Positions 28,792 through 37,783 of a DNA stretch of 49,346 nucleotides are shown here, piece by piece (positions within the stretch are counted from its first letter, which is position 1; each line of letters begins with the position of its first letter). This stretch comes from Notoacmeibacter sp. (GTDB lineage Bacteria > Pseudomonadota > Alphaproteobacteria > Rhizobiales > Rhizobiaceae). The notes under the pieces are model-generated. The model had not been told where the DNA came from. It was given only the letters and a program-made list of their open reading frames with translations, and did no database searches. The stretch spans positions 1 to 49,346 of the forward strand of contig JAIOIW010000101.1 of assembly GCA_019912385.1 (NCBI GenBank). The letters run 5' to 3'. Position numbers and translations under genes: made by a program.

Positions 28792-29730
28792 ATGGCACTC
28801 ATCGGTGACAACCAGTACGACACGCCGTCGGTACGCCTCTCCGAGGCGACGGCTAGCGACTATATCGAGCTGCTGAAACCGCGGGTCATGTCGCTCGTTG
28901 TGTTCACGGCCTTTGTCGGGCTGGTCGCCGCGCCCGGAACCGTCCATCCTGTTCTCGGCTTCATTGCCATTCTTGCCATCGCGGTCGGCGCGGGGGCGTC
29001 GGGTGCGCTGAACATGTGGTACGACGCCGACATCGATGCGGTCATGTCGCGCACGTCGGGCCGCCCGATCCCGTCGGGGCGGATAGCGCCAAAAGAAGCG
29101 CTTGCCTTCGGCCTCGTGCTTGCCACCATGTCGGTGTTCACGCTCGGCGTGCTCGTCAACTGGCTGGCGGCGTCGATTCTCGCCTTCACGATCTTCTTCT
29201 ATGCCGTGGTCTACACCATGTGGCTGAAGCGCTCGACGCCTCAGAACATAGTGATCGGCGGGGCGGCCGGCGCCTTCCCGCCCATGGTCGGCTGGGCCGC
29301 CGCATCCGGAAGCGTGAGCCTGGAAAGCGTCGTGCTGTTCGCGATCATCTTCATGTGGACACCACCGCACTTCTGGGCGCTCGCCCTGTTCAAGGCGGGC
29401 GACTACGGCGCAGCCGGCGTGCCGATGATGCCGAATGTGCGTGGCGCGCGTTCGACCCGCCGGCAGATCTTCATCTACAGCCTGATGCTGGCGCCCATCG
29501 GCGTTTTGCCGTGGATTCTTGGCTTCGCGAGCGCCGCCTACGGCCTGGTCGCGATCTTTCTCGGCGCGGGTTTTGTCTGGTATGCCTACCAGGTGTTGCG
29601 CATGAGCGACTTCGACGGCGCGATGCTTCCCGCCAGGAAGCTGTTCGGATATTCGATCATCTATCTTTTCGGTATCTTCCTCGCGCTGCTGGCCGATGTG
29701 CTGGCCGCAGGCTTCGTGGCAGGATCGTGA
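28792..29730 (+). CDS. ctaB: Protoheme IX farnesyltransferase (heme O synthase) CtaB
   Basis: The 312-residue UbiA-superfamily membrane enzyme adds farnesyl to heme b, giving heme O for heme A synthesis. Motifs: [17 protein letters not shown] at the N-terminus, [19 protein letters not shown] (first diphosphate site), [12 protein letters not shown], and the [25 protein letters not shown] second site. About eight or nine helices. ATG 28792 is preferred; a longer open frame reaches 28726. The stop overlaps a GTG of the next gene. ctaA (heme A synthase) is not in the window. Confidence 0.96.
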   Translation: MALIGDNQYDTPSVRLSEATASDYIELLKPRVMSLVVFTAFVGLVAAPGTVHPVLGFIAILAIAVGAGASGALNMWYDADIDAVMSRTSGRPIPSGRIAPKEALAFGLVLATMSVFTLGVLVNWLAASILAFTIFFYAVVYTMWLKRSTPQNIVIGGAAGAFPPMVGWAAASGSVSLESVVLFAIIFMWTPPHFWALALFKAGDYGAAGVPMMPNVRGARSTRRQIFIYSLMLAPIGVLPWILGFASAAYGLVAIFLGAGFVWYAYQVLRMSDFDGAMLPARKLFGYSIIYLFGIFLALLADVLAAGFVAGS

Positions 29731-29732
29731 GC

Positions 29733-29888
29733 ATGGCGATGGGCGAGGATTTCGTGGAACTGACCGAGAAGCAGAAGAAGGCGCGCCGCAGTCGTTCGCT
29801 GGCGATCGGTATCGCGCTCGCCGCGCTGGTAGTGCTGTTCTACGTCGCGACCATCGTCAAGTTCGGTCCGCATTTCTTCAACGGGTAA
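29733..29888 (+). CDS. CoxF-like small membrane protein
   Basis: The 51-residue product has one helix (about 24-43) after a basic segment ([11 protein letters not shown]) and a C-terminal FGPHFFNG. It is the small CoxF-type gene found between ctaB and ctaG in rhizobial oxidase clusters, probably an assembly or accessory factor. ATG 29733 has AGGA 8 nt upstream; a GTG at 29727, inside the ctaB stop (GTGA), is also in frame and would couple it to ctaB. Too short for confident function. Confidence 0.8.
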   Translation: MAMGEDFVELTEKQKKARRSRSLAIGIALAALVVLFYVATIVKFGPHFFNG

Positions 29889-29898
29889 CGCGAGAAAC

Positions 29899-30516
29899 AT
29901 GAACTCCGCCACGCCGCAAACGCCGAACGACAGGTCCCGTTCAAACGGGATGATTGCTGCCGCCGCCGCGGCGGTGGTGTTCGGCATGATCGGCATGGCC
30001 TATGCGGCAGTTCCGCTGTACCAGTTGTTTTGCCAGGTGACGGGTTATGGCGGGACCACCCAGCGTGCGGACACCTATGCCGACCGTGTGCTCGACCGCA
30101 CCATCAAGATCCGCTTCGACGCGAATACCGCCGGCATCCCCTGGGACTTCAAGCCGGCGCAGCGCGAGGTGGAAATCCGCATCGGCGAGACGAAGCAGAT
30201 CAGCTACACCTCGCGCAACAGCAGCGACCGGGCGATTACCGGCACGGCGACCTTCAACGTCAATCCGCAACTCGCCGGCGTGTACTTCAACAAGATCGAA
30301 TGTTTCTGCTTTACAGAAACGACCCTTCAACCCGGCGAGATCCTGGACATGCCGGTAGTATTCTTTGTCGATCCCGACATCGTCGACGACAAGGATCTGA
30401 AGGATATCACGACGATAACCCTCTCCTACACCATGTTCCCGGTTGTGGAGAAGGAACAGCCGGTGGCGTCGGCGCCGGTCGACACCGAAATCCAGACCAA
30501 CAGCACAAATAAGTAG
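29899..30516 (+). CDS. ctaG: Cytochrome c oxidase assembly protein CtaG (Cox11, CuB chaperone)
   Basis: Delivers copper to CuB of subunit I. The 205-residue protein has an N-terminal cytoplasmic stretch, one transmembrane helix (about 18-40) and a periplasmic beta domain. The conserved first Cys is in [16 protein letters not shown] and the copper motif CFCF is at 135-138 (Cys135, Cys137). The Cox11 signature PWDFKP and [19 protein letters not shown] are present. Lies 10 nt after the coxF-like gene and 16 nt before ctaE. Confidence 0.97.
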   Translation: MNSATPQTPNDRSRSNGMIAAAAAAVVFGMIGMAYAAVPLYQLFCQVTGYGGTTQRADTYADRVLDRTIKIRFDANTAGIPWDFKPAQREVEIRIGETKQISYTSRNSSDRAITGTATFNVNPQLAGVYFNKIECFCFTETTLQPGEILDMPVVFFVDPDIVDDKDLKDITTITLSYTMFPVVEKEQPVASAPVDTEIQTNSTNK

Positions 30517-30532
30517 AACCGCGGGGATCATC

Positions 30533-31423
30533 ATGGCGGACGCACATACCAAACACCACGACTACCACATCATCGATCCGAGCCCATGGCCGGCTCTCGG
30601 TTCGCTGGGCGCGCTGATAACCGCGCTTGGGGGCATCGCCTGGATGCGCTCCATGAACGGCGATGTCTTCCGCCTGTTCGGCGTGAATCTGGCGGGCGCC
30701 AATTTCTGGCTGTTCCTGATCGGCATGCTCGTCGTGCTCTATGTCATGTACGCCTGGTGGTCCGACACGATCAAGGAAGCTCATGAAGGGCACCACACCA
30801 AGGTCGTCTCGATTCATCTGCGCTATGGCATGATCATGTTCATCGCCTCGGAGGTGATGTTCTTCGTCGCCTGGTTCTGGGCTTTCTTCGATGCCAGCCT
30901 GTTCGCCAATGAAGCCGCTCAGGTCGCGCGCGTCGAATTCACCGGCGGGCAGTGGCCTCCCAAGGGCATCGAGGTGATCGATCCGCTGCACCTGCCGCTC
31001 TACAACACCATCATCCTGCTGCTTTCGGGAACGACCGTCACCTGGGCGCACCACGCGCTTCTGGAAAACGATCGCAAGGGGCTCATCTGGGGGCTGGCGC
31101 TGACCATCGCTCTCGGCGTGCTGTTCACCTCCGTGCAGGCCTACGAATATGCCCACGCTCCCTTCGCCTTCAAGGATTCGATCTACGGCGCGACCTTCTT
31201 CATGGCGACGGGTTTCCACGGCTTCCACGTGCTTGTCGGCACGATCTTCCTGATTGTCTGCCTGTTGAGGGCACTCGCCGGGGATTTCACGCCAAAGCAG
31301 CATTTCGGTTTCGAGGCCGCCGCCTGGTACTGGCACTTCGTTGACGTCGTGTGGCTGTTCCTGTTCTTCTGCGTCTATGTCTGGGCCTCCTGGGGTGCGC
31401 CGATCCACGGTGCCGGCCACTGA
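30533..31423 (+). CDS. ctaE: Cytochrome c oxidase subunit III CtaE
   Basis: The 296-residue subunit III supports proton uptake and protects subunit I from inactivation. It has seven transmembrane helices; the His-rich N-terminal start HTKHHDYHIIDPSPWP and the FIASEVMFFVAWFWAFFD helix are typical. GFHGFHVLVGTIFL and AAWYWHFVDVVWLFLFFCVYVW are its C-terminal helices. It is the last oxidase structural gene in the cluster, followed by a terminator-like hairpin. Confidence 0.97.
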   Translation: MADAHTKHHDYHIIDPSPWPALGSLGALITALGGIAWMRSMNGDVFRLFGVNLAGANFWLFLIGMLVVLYVMYAWWSDTIKEAHEGHHTKVVSIHLRYGMIMFIASEVMFFVAWFWAFFDASLFANEAAQVARVEFTGGQWPPKGIEVIDPLHLPLYNTIILLLSGTTVTWAHHALLENDRKGLIWGLALTIALGVLFTSVQAYEYAHAPFAFKDSIYGATFFMATGFHGFHVLVGTIFLIVCLLRALAGDFTPKQHFGFEAAAWYWHFVDVVWLFLFFCVYVWASWGAPIHGAGH

Positions 31424-31454
31424 CGCAATCGGGGACGACCCGATAATTCCTGCG

Positions 31455-31487
31455 GGCGGCCATGGCACCATGGCCGCCTTCGCTTTT
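31455..31487 (+). terminator. Terminator-like hairpin after ctaE
   Basis: GGCGGCCATGG (31455-31465) pairs with CCATGGCCGCC (31468-31478), an 11-bp GC-rich perfect stem; the top pairs must open to make a loop. TTCGCTTTT follows at 31479-31487, a weak T-tract. It sits between ctaE and the DUF983 gene, 18 nt before the latter's ATG, so it may end the oxidase transcript or attenuate DUF983-surf1-ispH-thrB-rnhA. Confidence 0.65.
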
Positions 31488-31505
31488 GGAAAGGATCGCA
31501 AAGTC

Positions 31506-31895
31506 ATGACCCATCGCGACCAGGCCCACTATCCGCCCGTCGATGCGGTACGCGCCGGCCTTCGCGGGCGTTGCCCGCGTTGCGGCGACGGCAAGTTGTT
31601 CCAGGGTTATCTCGGGTTGCGGCCGCGCTGCGGCGCCTGCGGCCTCGACTATTCCTTTGCCGATGCGGGCGACGGCCCAGCGGTCTTCGTCATCCTTCTG
31701 GTGGGATTCGTCGTCGTGGGGCTGGCCCTGTGGCTGGAGGTCTCCTACAGCCCGGCTCTGTGGGTGCATTTCATCCTGTGGATTCCGCTAATCGTCGTCC
31801 TGTCGCTGGTGTCGCTTCGCCTGATGAAAGGCGTGCTGATCACGCTCCAGTACAAGCACAAGGCGCAGGAAGGGCGCATCGAGGGATCTGAATGA
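31506..31895 (+). CDS. DUF983 family membrane protein
   Basis: The 129-residue protein has an N-terminal zinc-ribbon-like module (CPRC at 23-26, CGAC at 42-45) and two transmembrane helices (about 58-75 and 83-105). DUF983 genes commonly lie in or near cta clusters of alphaproteobacteria, suggesting a part in oxidase biogenesis, but no biochemical role is known to me. It begins just after a hairpin and overlaps the SURF1 start by 4 nt (ATGA). Confidence 0.88.
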   Translation: MTHRDQAHYPPVDAVRAGLRGRCPRCGDGKLFQGYLGLRPRCGACGLDYSFADAGDGPAVFVILLVGFVVVGLALWLEVSYSPALWVHFILWIPLIVVLSLVSLRLMKGVLITLQYKHKAQEGRIEGSE

Positions 31896-32629
31896 CGAAT
31901 GCCGGCCCTTCAGACCGGAAGACCCGCCTGTGGCCGGTCACGGTGTCTGCCGCGGTCGCGTTCGCAATCCTCCTTGGCCTCGGTACATGGCAGGTGCAAC
32001 GGCTGCATTGGAAAGAAGGCCTGATCGCCGCCATCGACGAGCGCATAGCGTCGCGTCCGGCCGCGTTCGCCGATATCGAGCAGCGCTATTCGGAAACCGG
32101 CGATGTCGACTATTATCCGGTAACCGTCAGCGGAACATTCGAGCACGACGGAGAACAGTTCTTCTTCGCCACGCACAATGGCCAGAGCGGCTATTATGTC
32201 TATACGCCCCTGCGGCTCGCCGATGGCCGCGCCATCCTCGTCAATCGCGGCTTCGTGCCCTTTGACCGCAAGGTTTCGGCCTCGCGCAGCGAGGGGCAGG
32301 TCCGGGGGTTGGTGACCGTGACCGGCCTGGCGCGCAATCCGCTTGCTGCCAAACCTTCCTGGGTGGTCCCCGACAATGATCCCCCGTCAAACATTTTCTA
32401 CTGGAAGGACCGCGACTCCATGGCCGCCAATGCGGGCCTTGATGCGCAAGAATTGCTTCCCTTTTTTGTCGACGCCGACGCCACGCCCAATCCAGGCGGC
32501 CTGCCGGTCGGAGGGGTCACCATCGTCAGCCTTCCCGACAATCACCTGCAATACGCGGTCACGTGGTACGGGCTGGCTGCCGCGCTGGCCGGGGTCTTTA
32601 TAGTCTGGAGTTGGAAGCGGCGGGCTTGA
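31892..32629 (+). CDS. SURF1 family cytochrome oxidase biogenesis protein
   Basis: The 245-residue protein carries the SURF1 pattern: two transmembrane helices (about 13-31 and 222-241) around a periplasmic domain. Family motifs are present: LGTWQVQRLHWKEGLI near 30, GYYVYTPLRLADGRAILVNRGFVP near 95, and the NHLQYAVTWYGLAAAL C-terminal helix. It is thought to bind heme A and help place heme a3 in subunit I. It overlaps the DUF983 gene by 4 nt, so the two are coupled. Confidence 0.95.
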   Translation: MTNAGPSDRKTRLWPVTVSAAVAFAILLGLGTWQVQRLHWKEGLIAAIDERIASRPAAFADIEQRYSETGDVDYYPVTVSGTFEHDGEQFFFATHNGQSGYYVYTPLRLADGRAILVNRGFVPFDRKVSASRSEGQVRGLVTVTGLARNPLAAKPSWVVPDNDPPSNIFYWKDRDSMAANAGLDAQELLPFFVDADATPNPGGLPVGGVTIVSLPDNHLQYAVTWYGLAAALAGVFIVWSWKRRA

Positions 32630-32678
32630 CAGCGCGTCCGAACCTGACCAGTTGAGGTGCCCTAACCGGTAGCGAACG

Positions 32679-33689
32679 ATGCATCCACGCCAAGCCGAAA
32701 GAATGCCGCTGACCATACGCCTGTGCGAGCCGCGCGGCTTTTGCGCGGGCGTCGACCGGGCGATCCAGATCGTGGTCCTGGCACTGAAGAAGCACGGCGC
32801 GCCGGTCTATGTCCGTCACGAAATCGTCCACAACCGATTTGTCGTCGAAGGGCTCGGCGCGCGCGGCGCTGTCTTCATCGAGGAGTTGGACGAAATTCCG
32901 CCCGAGCATCGCGACCGCCCGGTCGTCTTCTCGGCCCATGGCGTGCCGAAGTCGGTGCCTGAAGATGCCGAAGCGCGCAATCTCTTCTACCTCGATGCCA
33001 CCTGCCCGCTGGTCTCCAAGGTACACAAGCAGGCCATGCGCCACCAGCGCCTTGGCCGCCACGTCCTGCTGATCGGCCATGCCGGCCACCCGGAGGTCAT
33101 CGGCACCATGGGCCAGCTTCCGCAAGGTGCAGTATCTCTCGTCGAGACCGAGGCGGATGCAGAGGCGTTCGTGCCGCCCGCGGGCGAACTCGGGTTCGTC
33201 ACCCAGACAACCTTGTCGGTCGACGATACCGCCGGCATTATCCACGTCCTGAAAAAGCGATTTCCGCACATCCAGGCGCCGGCCGCCGAGTCGATCTGTT
33301 ATGCGACGACCAATCGCCAGCAGGCGGTGAAACAGGCCGCGCGGGGCGCCGATCATTTCCTGATCGTGGGCGCTCCCAACTCCTCCAATTCCAAGCGTCT
33401 GGTCGAGGTGGCAGAACGCGCAGGCGCGCGCGCCGCGTCTCTTGTCCAGCGCGCAAGCGAAATCGACTGGGACGCGATTGGCGACGCTCGGATCGTCGGC
33501 CTGTCGGCCGGTGCGTCCGCGCCCGAGATCATCGTCGGCGAGATTGTCGACGCTTTCCGAGAACGCTTCGATGTCACGGTCGATATCGCGGTGACCGTCG
33601 AGGAAAACGAGAACTTCCCGGTCATGCGCGCGTTGCGCGACGTGGATCTGCTGCCCGCCGACATGGCCTTCGTCAATGGAGATGGATAA
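32679..33689 (+). CDS. ispH: 4-hydroxy-3-methylbut-2-enyl diphosphate reductase IspH
   Basis: Last enzyme of the MEP isoprenoid pathway, an iron-sulfur reductase that gives IPP and DMAPP. The 336-residue protein has the three cluster cysteines at Cys22 ([10 protein letters not shown]), Cys109 (DATCPLV) and Cys207 (ICYATTNRQ). HEIVHN and HAGHPEV carry substrate-binding His residues. The start could also be ATG 32703, 24 nt downstream; neither has a strong Shine-Dalgarno. It lies 3 nt before thrB. Isoprenoids feed ubiquinone and heme A tails. Confidence 0.96.
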   Translation: MHPRQAERMPLTIRLCEPRGFCAGVDRAIQIVVLALKKHGAPVYVRHEIVHNRFVVEGLGARGAVFIEELDEIPPEHRDRPVVFSAHGVPKSVPEDAEARNLFYLDATCPLVSKVHKQAMRHQRLGRHVLLIGHAGHPEVIGTMGQLPQGAVSLVETEADAEAFVPPAGELGFVTQTTLSVDDTAGIIHVLKKRFPHIQAPAAESICYATTNRQQAVKQAARGADHFLIVGAPNSSNSKRLVEVAERAGARAASLVQRASEIDWDAIGDARIVGLSAGASAPEIIVGEIVDAFRERFDVTVDIAVTVEENENFPVMRALRDVDLLPADMAFVNGDG

Positions 33690-33692
33690 CCG

Positions 33693-34661
33693 ATGGCCGT
33701 CTATACCGACATCTCCGAGGACGAACTGCAGCGCTTCCTGGCGCGCTACGACCTTGGCCGGCTGCTTTCCTACAAGGGTATCGCCGAGGGCGTGGAGAAT
33801 TCCAACTTCTCGCTCCATCTCGACACGGGGCCGGCCTTCCTCACCCTGTTCGAGAAGCGGGTCGATGCCAATGACCTGCCCTTCTTTGTCGGGCTGATGA
33901 GCCACCTGGCCAGCCGCGGCATCAATTGTCCGCAACCCGTCGCGCGGCGCGACGGGGAAGTGATCGGCGAACTCGCGGGCCGCCCGGCGATCATCGTGAC
34001 ATTCCTGGAAGGGATGTGGCCGCGCCGCCCGACGGCCAACCACTGCCGCCAGGTCGGCGAAGCCCTGGCAAGGCTGCATCTCGCCGGCGAAGATTTCCCG
34101 CTCACCCGGCGCAATGCCTTGACGGTAGGTGACTGGCGGCCGTTGTTCGAGCGTGCAAGCGACCGCGCCGATACCGTCGAACCCGGCCTGAAGGCCGAAA
34201 TCGAGGGTGATCTCGCCGTACTCGAGCGCGACTGGCCAGCGGGTCTTCCGCTCGGCGTCATCCATGCCGACCTGTTCCCCGACAACGTGTTCTTCCTCGG
34301 CGACGAGCTCTCCGGACTGATCGATTTCTATTTCGCTTGCACCGACATCCTCGTCTATGACGTGGCGATCTGCATCAATGCCTGGTGCTTCGAGCGCGAC
34401 TTCTCGTTCAACCTGACCAAGGGTATAGCGCTGCTCGAAGGCTACCAGTCGGTACGTCCGCTGTCGGCTGATGAGCAGTCCGCGCTGCCGCTGCTCGCCC
34501 GCGGCGCAGCGCTGCGCTTCCTGCTGACGCGCCTTTATGACTGGCTCAACACGCCGGACGGCGCGGTTGTGACGAAGAAGGACCCGCGCGAATATCTGCG
34601 CCGTCTGCGGTTCCATCGCCAGATCGCAAGCGCCGCCGAATATGGCTGCACGCCGGCATGA
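33693..34661 (+). CDS. thrB: Homoserine kinase, APH-fold type (ThrB)
   Basis: Phosphorylates homoserine to O-phosphohomoserine for threonine synthesis. This 322-residue protein is of the aminoglycoside-phosphotransferase-like class used in alphaproteobacteria, not the GHMP class of enteric ThrB. It shows GVENSNFSL near 34, the catalytic [11 protein letters not shown] near 188-198 and the metal Asp in [10 protein letters not shown]. The stop overlaps rnhA by 4 nt. The next enzyme, ThrC, is encoded at 43467-44864, about 9 kb away on the other strand. Confidence 0.95.
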   Translation: MAVYTDISEDELQRFLARYDLGRLLSYKGIAEGVENSNFSLHLDTGPAFLTLFEKRVDANDLPFFVGLMSHLASRGINCPQPVARRDGEVIGELAGRPAIIVTFLEGMWPRRPTANHCRQVGEALARLHLAGEDFPLTRRNALTVGDWRPLFERASDRADTVEPGLKAEIEGDLAVLERDWPAGLPLGVIHADLFPDNVFFLGDELSGLIDFYFACTDILVYDVAICINAWCFERDFSFNLTKGIALLEGYQSVRPLSADEQSALPLLARGAALRFLLTRLYDWLNTPDGAVVTKKDPREYLRRLRFHRQIASAAEYGCTPA

Positions 34662-35116
34662 AGACGGTTGAAATCTTCACCGATGGCGCGTGTTCGGGCA
34701 ATCCGGGACCCGGCGGCTGGGGCGCGATCCTGCGTCACAACAGTACTGAGAAGGAACTCTCGGGCGGGGAGCCGGAAACCACCAACAACCGCATGGAACT
34801 CATGGCGGCGATCGAGGCTCTGTCGGCGCTCAAGCAGCGCTGCCGTGTCGAATTGTACACCGACAGCGTCTATGTCCGCGACGGCATCCGAAGCTGGATC
34901 CACGGCTGGAAGAAGAACGGCTGGAAAACGGCCGCGAAGAAACCGGTGAAAAACGCCGAGCTTTGGCAGGCCCTTGACGAGGCCAGGAACCGCCACGACG
35001 TGCACTGGCACTGGATCAAGGGCCATGCCGGCCATCCGGAAAATGAGCGTGCCGACACTCTCGCCCGCGCCGCACTGGCGCCATTCAAGCGTCAGCGGGC
35101 AAAGACGATCGGATAG
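34658..35116 (+). CDS. rnhA: Ribonuclease HI RnhA
   Basis: Cleaves RNA in RNA-DNA hybrids. The 152-residue enzyme has the four catalytic acids in place: Asp in [16 protein letters not shown], Glu in [13 protein letters not shown], Asp in LYTDSVYV and Asp in NERADTLAR, plus the His in [10 protein letters not shown]. The basic handle ([14 protein letters not shown]) is present. Its ATG overlaps the thrB stop. Its last 25 nt overlap the convergent LysE-family gene. Confidence 0.97.
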   Translation: MKTVEIFTDGACSGNPGPGGWGAILRHNSTEKELSGGEPETTNNRMELMAAIEALSALKQRCRVELYTDSVYVRDGIRSWIHGWKKNGWKTAAKKPVKNAELWQALDEARNRHDVHWHWIKGHAGHPENERADTLARAALAPFKRQRAKTIG

Positions 35117-35688
35117 AGCGAGGCCACAAGAAGCGCCGCCATTGCGACGTTGAAGATGCGCAGGTGGCGCAGATCGGTGAGGAACCGGCGGATTTCGCGG
35201 CCGGCGACAACCCACAGGCTGATCGTTGGCAACCCGATCCCCGCATAGACCAGCGCGACGAGAAGGATGGCCGCAGGTTCGCGGCCTGGCGCATAGGCGG
35301 CGACGGCCGTGAGCGCCATTACCCACGCTTTCGGGTTGATCCACTGGAAGCCCGCCGCTTGCAGGAAGGTGAACGGGCGCGCTGTCGCCGAACCTTCGCC
35401 GACGCCCGCCGACCTGGCAATTTTCCAGGCCAGGAAAACCAGGTAGGCGACGCTGGCAATCTTCATTGCCGCGTGGATGGCGGGATAGGTTTCGAAGAGG
35501 CGCCCGAGCCCGGCGCCGACAACCGCCACCATGAACGAAAAACCCAGCCCGACGCCGAGAATGTGCGGAAGGGTACGCCCGAATCCGAAATTGGCGCCGG
35601 ACGCCATGAGCATGAGGTTGTTCGGTCCTGGCGTGGCAACGGTGACGAAGGCGAAGGCCGCGAAGGCGATGAACAGATTGCTTTCCAT
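35092..35688 (-). CDS. LysE family amino-acid exporter
   Basis: The 198-residue protein has six predicted helices and family landmarks: [18 protein letters not shown] near residue 18, [19 protein letters not shown] near 45, [15 protein letters not shown] near 75, and [16 protein letters not shown] near 113. LysE/RhtB members export amino acids or related small molecules. The divergent Lrp/AsnC regulator suggests amino-acid-responsive control of this exporter, in the style of LysG-LysE or Lrp-LysE pairs. The 3' end overlaps rnhA by 25 nt. Confidence 0.9.
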   Translation of the reverse strand: MESNLFIAFAAFAFVTVATPGPNNLMLMASGANFGFGRTLPHILGVGLGFSFMVAVVGAGLGRLFETYPAIHAAMKIASVAYLVFLAWKIARSAGVGEGSATARPFTFLQAAGFQWINPKAWVMALTAVAAYAPGREPAAILLVALVYAGIGLPTISLWVVAGREIRRFLTDLRHLRIFNVAMAALLVASLYPIVFAR

Positions 35689-35760
35689 GTCGCAATTATT
35701 GTCGGAATTCAGCGCAATAGGGTTGCAAACATCGCGATCATACGTCTATTTTTGCAATTA

Positions 35761-36213
35761 ATGGCGTCATTGGATGAAAAAGACCAACAAATATTGCGAG
35801 AGCTGGGGCGGAACGGCCGGATCAGCAACATCGAACTGGCTGGTCGCGTCGGGCTGTCGCCGTCGGCATGCCTGCGCCGGGTCCATGAACTGGAGCAGTC
35901 GGGTGTGATCACCGGCTACCGCGCGACGATCAACCGCGCTGCGGTCGGCAAGGGGTTCCTCGCCTATGTCTCGGTCGGCCTGAAGGACCATTCGGCAGCA
36001 TCCCAGGAAGTCTTCGAGCGCGCCATGTCTCGATCGCCGGACGTCAGGGAGTGCCACAACGTGACGGGCACGGTGGAGTATCTGCTGCGCGTCGAAACGG
36101 ACGACCTTGCCAGCTACAAGGTCTTCCACAGGGAGGTACTGGGCGAACTGCCGCAGGTCACTGCCATCACGTCCTTCATTGTGATGTCTTCACCAAAGGA
36201 TGAACGCGCCTGA
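35761..36213 (+). CDS. Lrp/AsnC family transcriptional regulator
   Basis: The 150-residue regulator has an N-terminal helix-turn-helix (about 5-60: LDEKDQQILRELGRNGRISNIELAGRVGLSPSACLRR in fragments) and a C-terminal RAM ligand-binding domain (about 70-145: VTGTVEYLLRVETDD, then FHREVLGELPQV). It probably controls the divergent LysE-type exporter 72 nt away. No Shine-Dalgarno is seen before ATG 35761. The gap contains TTGCAA repeated at 35725 and 35753, but no clear Lrp dyad. An in-frame TTG lies 9 nt upstream. Confidence 0.9.
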   Translation: MASLDEKDQQILRELGRNGRISNIELAGRVGLSPSACLRRVHELEQSGVITGYRATINRAAVGKGFLAYVSVGLKDHSAASQEVFERAMSRSPDVRECHNVTGTVEYLLRVETDDLASYKVFHREVLGELPQVTAITSFIVMSSPKDERA

Positions 36214-36218
36214 GGCAT

Positions 36219-36704
36219 TCAGAGTTGCGCCAGGATGGTCGCGGCACCTGAGATATCGGTTTTGCCGCGCTCGACCTCGATGTAGATGGCAGTGGCTTTT
36301 CCGTCGTCGATGATCATCGAGAAACGTCTCATGCGCGTGCCGAAGCCGGCCGCGCTCATGTCGGCGTCCAGCCCGATCGCCTTGGCGAAGTCCGCGTTGC
36401 CATCGGCGAGGAATGTGATCTTGCCCTTGGCGCCGCTAGCCGCCTCCCACGCTTTCATGACGAAAACGTCGTTGACCGAGACAACTGCGATCCGGTCCAC
36501 GCCCTTGTTCAGGATTTCCTCGTAATGCCGCAGGAAGCCCGGCAGGTGATTGCCGTCGCAGGTCGGCGTGAAAGCACCCGGCAAGCCGAACAGGACGACC
36601 TTCTTTCCATCGAAGAGTTCGGCGGTCGTTACGCGGGCAGGCCCGTTTTCGGTCGGCGTCAGGAATGCGGCATCGGGAAGTTTGTCGCCAACGGCTATCG
36701 TCAT
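36219..36704 (-). CDS. Peroxiredoxin, Prx5/hybrid type
   Basis: The 161-residue thiol peroxidase has the peroxidatic motif PGAFTPTC with Cys49, and the Arg and Thr partners of the Prx5 family (TRMRRFSMII). Residues VVLFGLPGAF and NDVFVMKAWEAASGAKGKITFLADG match alphaproteobacterial atypical two-cysteine/GSH-dependent Prx5. No further Cys is seen, so it is probably 1-Cys, using glutathione or glutaredoxin. Convergent with lrp (stops 5 nt apart). Confidence 0.93.
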   Translation of the reverse strand: MTIAVGDKLPDAAFLTPTENGPARVTTAELFDGKKVVLFGLPGAFTPTCDGNHLPGFLRHYEEILNKGVDRIAVVSVNDVFVMKAWEAASGAKGKITFLADGNADFAKAIGLDADMSAAGFGTRMRRFSMIIDDGKATAIYIEVERGKTDISGAATILAQL

Positions 36705-36736
36705 GGGGCCCTCGAATTGTCTGGTTGTTGGAAATC

Positions 36737-36754
36737 CGGAGATGCGGATCTCCG
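36737..36754 (-). terminator. Weak hairpin between the DsbD-alpha-like gene and peroxiredoxin gene
   Basis: CGGAGAT (36737-36743) pairs with ATCTCCG (36748-36754) around a 4-nt loop. On the minus strand the hairpin is followed by GATTTCC, a poor T-tract. It lies between two minus-strand genes and could end the upstream transcript or mark an attenuator before the peroxiredoxin gene. Confidence 0.4.
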
Positions 36755-36809
36755 AACGTCAGAACTTATGCCGGGATATGCGATTGTCCAGTATTGCCCG
36801 GTGGTTACG

Positions 36810-37598
36810 TCAGGGAAGGTTGAATGTTCCCCCGACGGCCCGCGTGCCGAAGACCAGCGTGTAAAAGATTTCTCCGCCCGCCGGGTTCGTCGGTCTCTCG
36901 ATTACCGGGATACGGAAACGGGGGGTTCCGTCCGCCCCGGTTTCCGGTTTCGGGGTGTCCAGATACCAGCCGTTTTCGCTCGCGACGAAAAGTTCGGCCT
37001 CGTCGGTCCCGTCCGGCAGCTCGGCCGCCACGACGAGATCTTCGCCATCCAGGCGAGCCGCGGTGAGCCGGAAGCCCGCAAATGCCGGCTCGGGCAGGGC
37101 CGCAAACGCCATCGCCACATCGGTTTCGGTGATGCCGGCATCCGGGTTCGTTTCCAGTTCGAATTCGGCCTGCACGGGGATACAGGTTTCCTTGCAGACG
37201 CCGAGAAACACCGATGCTTTCAGCGAGACGCCCCGTGCGGGATCGGCGACCGGCATGGTTATGGCCAGCGCGACCGGCTGTTTGTATCCGGTTGATGTCG
37301 AATCGGCATCGGTAAAGCGCACGGGAGGCGGGAAATGCAGCACCGCGTCGCCGGCATTGCTGCTGCCGCCGGTCTTCAGGGATGGCGGAACGCCGGCCTC
37401 GCCCGGATCGCGCCAATAGGTTTTCCATCCGGGCAGCAGATCGACGATAAGCGCCCCGCGCAGCATGCCCTGCGCGTCCGGAATGTCATCAAAGACGAGT
37501 CTCAATTGCGCGCCTTCGGCATCGTGCCAGTCGCTCGACGCCGCCAAAACGGGAGTGCTTGCTGCGATCGCGGCGAAAACAATGGCAAGGTGTTTCAT
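36810..37598 (-). CDS. DsbD alpha-like (thiol:disulfide interchange) periplasmic protein
   Basis: The 262-residue protein has a signal peptide (MKHLAIVFAAIAASTPVLA, cleavage near 19) and a beta-rich domain like the N-terminal DsbD alpha domain (PF11412-type): KTYWRDPGEAGVPPS, VSLKASVFLGVCKETCIP, with two Cys in CKETC. It lacks the membrane and C-terminal thioredoxin parts of full DsbD, so it is probably a stand-alone electron acceptor or donor for periplasmic thiols. Close in place to the peroxiredoxin gene, which suggests a shared redox theme, though that is inference. Confidence 0.85.
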   Translation of the reverse strand: MKHLAIVFAAIAASTPVLAASSDWHDAEGAQLRLVFDDIPDAQGMLRGALIVDLLPGWKTYWRDPGEAGVPPSLKTGGSSNAGDAVLHFPPPVRFTDADSTSTGYKQPVALAITMPVADPARGVSLKASVFLGVCKETCIPVQAEFELETNPDAGITETDVAMAFAALPEPAFAGFRLTAARLDGEDLVVAAELPDGTDEAELFVASENGWYLDTPKPETGADGTPRFRIPVIERPTNPAGGEIFYTLVFGTRAVGGTFNLP

Positions 37599-37783
37599 GG
37601 CGGCGAACTTGACGCCGCGCGGCCTGCTTGGCAAGGCAGGTCCGCACACGAACGCATCATTTTGCCGTGAATTGGACCATGCCGGCCACGTCGCCGGCGG
37701 CCTGGCGGTCTGCACAGAATGTCACGCCCCCTTTTCACCGGTGGTCATTTGAAGTTACCCTTCGGCAGAAAGAGAGAAGCGTC

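Noticed and set aside
32598-34616. A 672-codon minus-strand open frame opposite ispH and thrB
   Set aside because: Shadow frame; both plus-strand genes have intact catalytic motifs and tight operon spacing.
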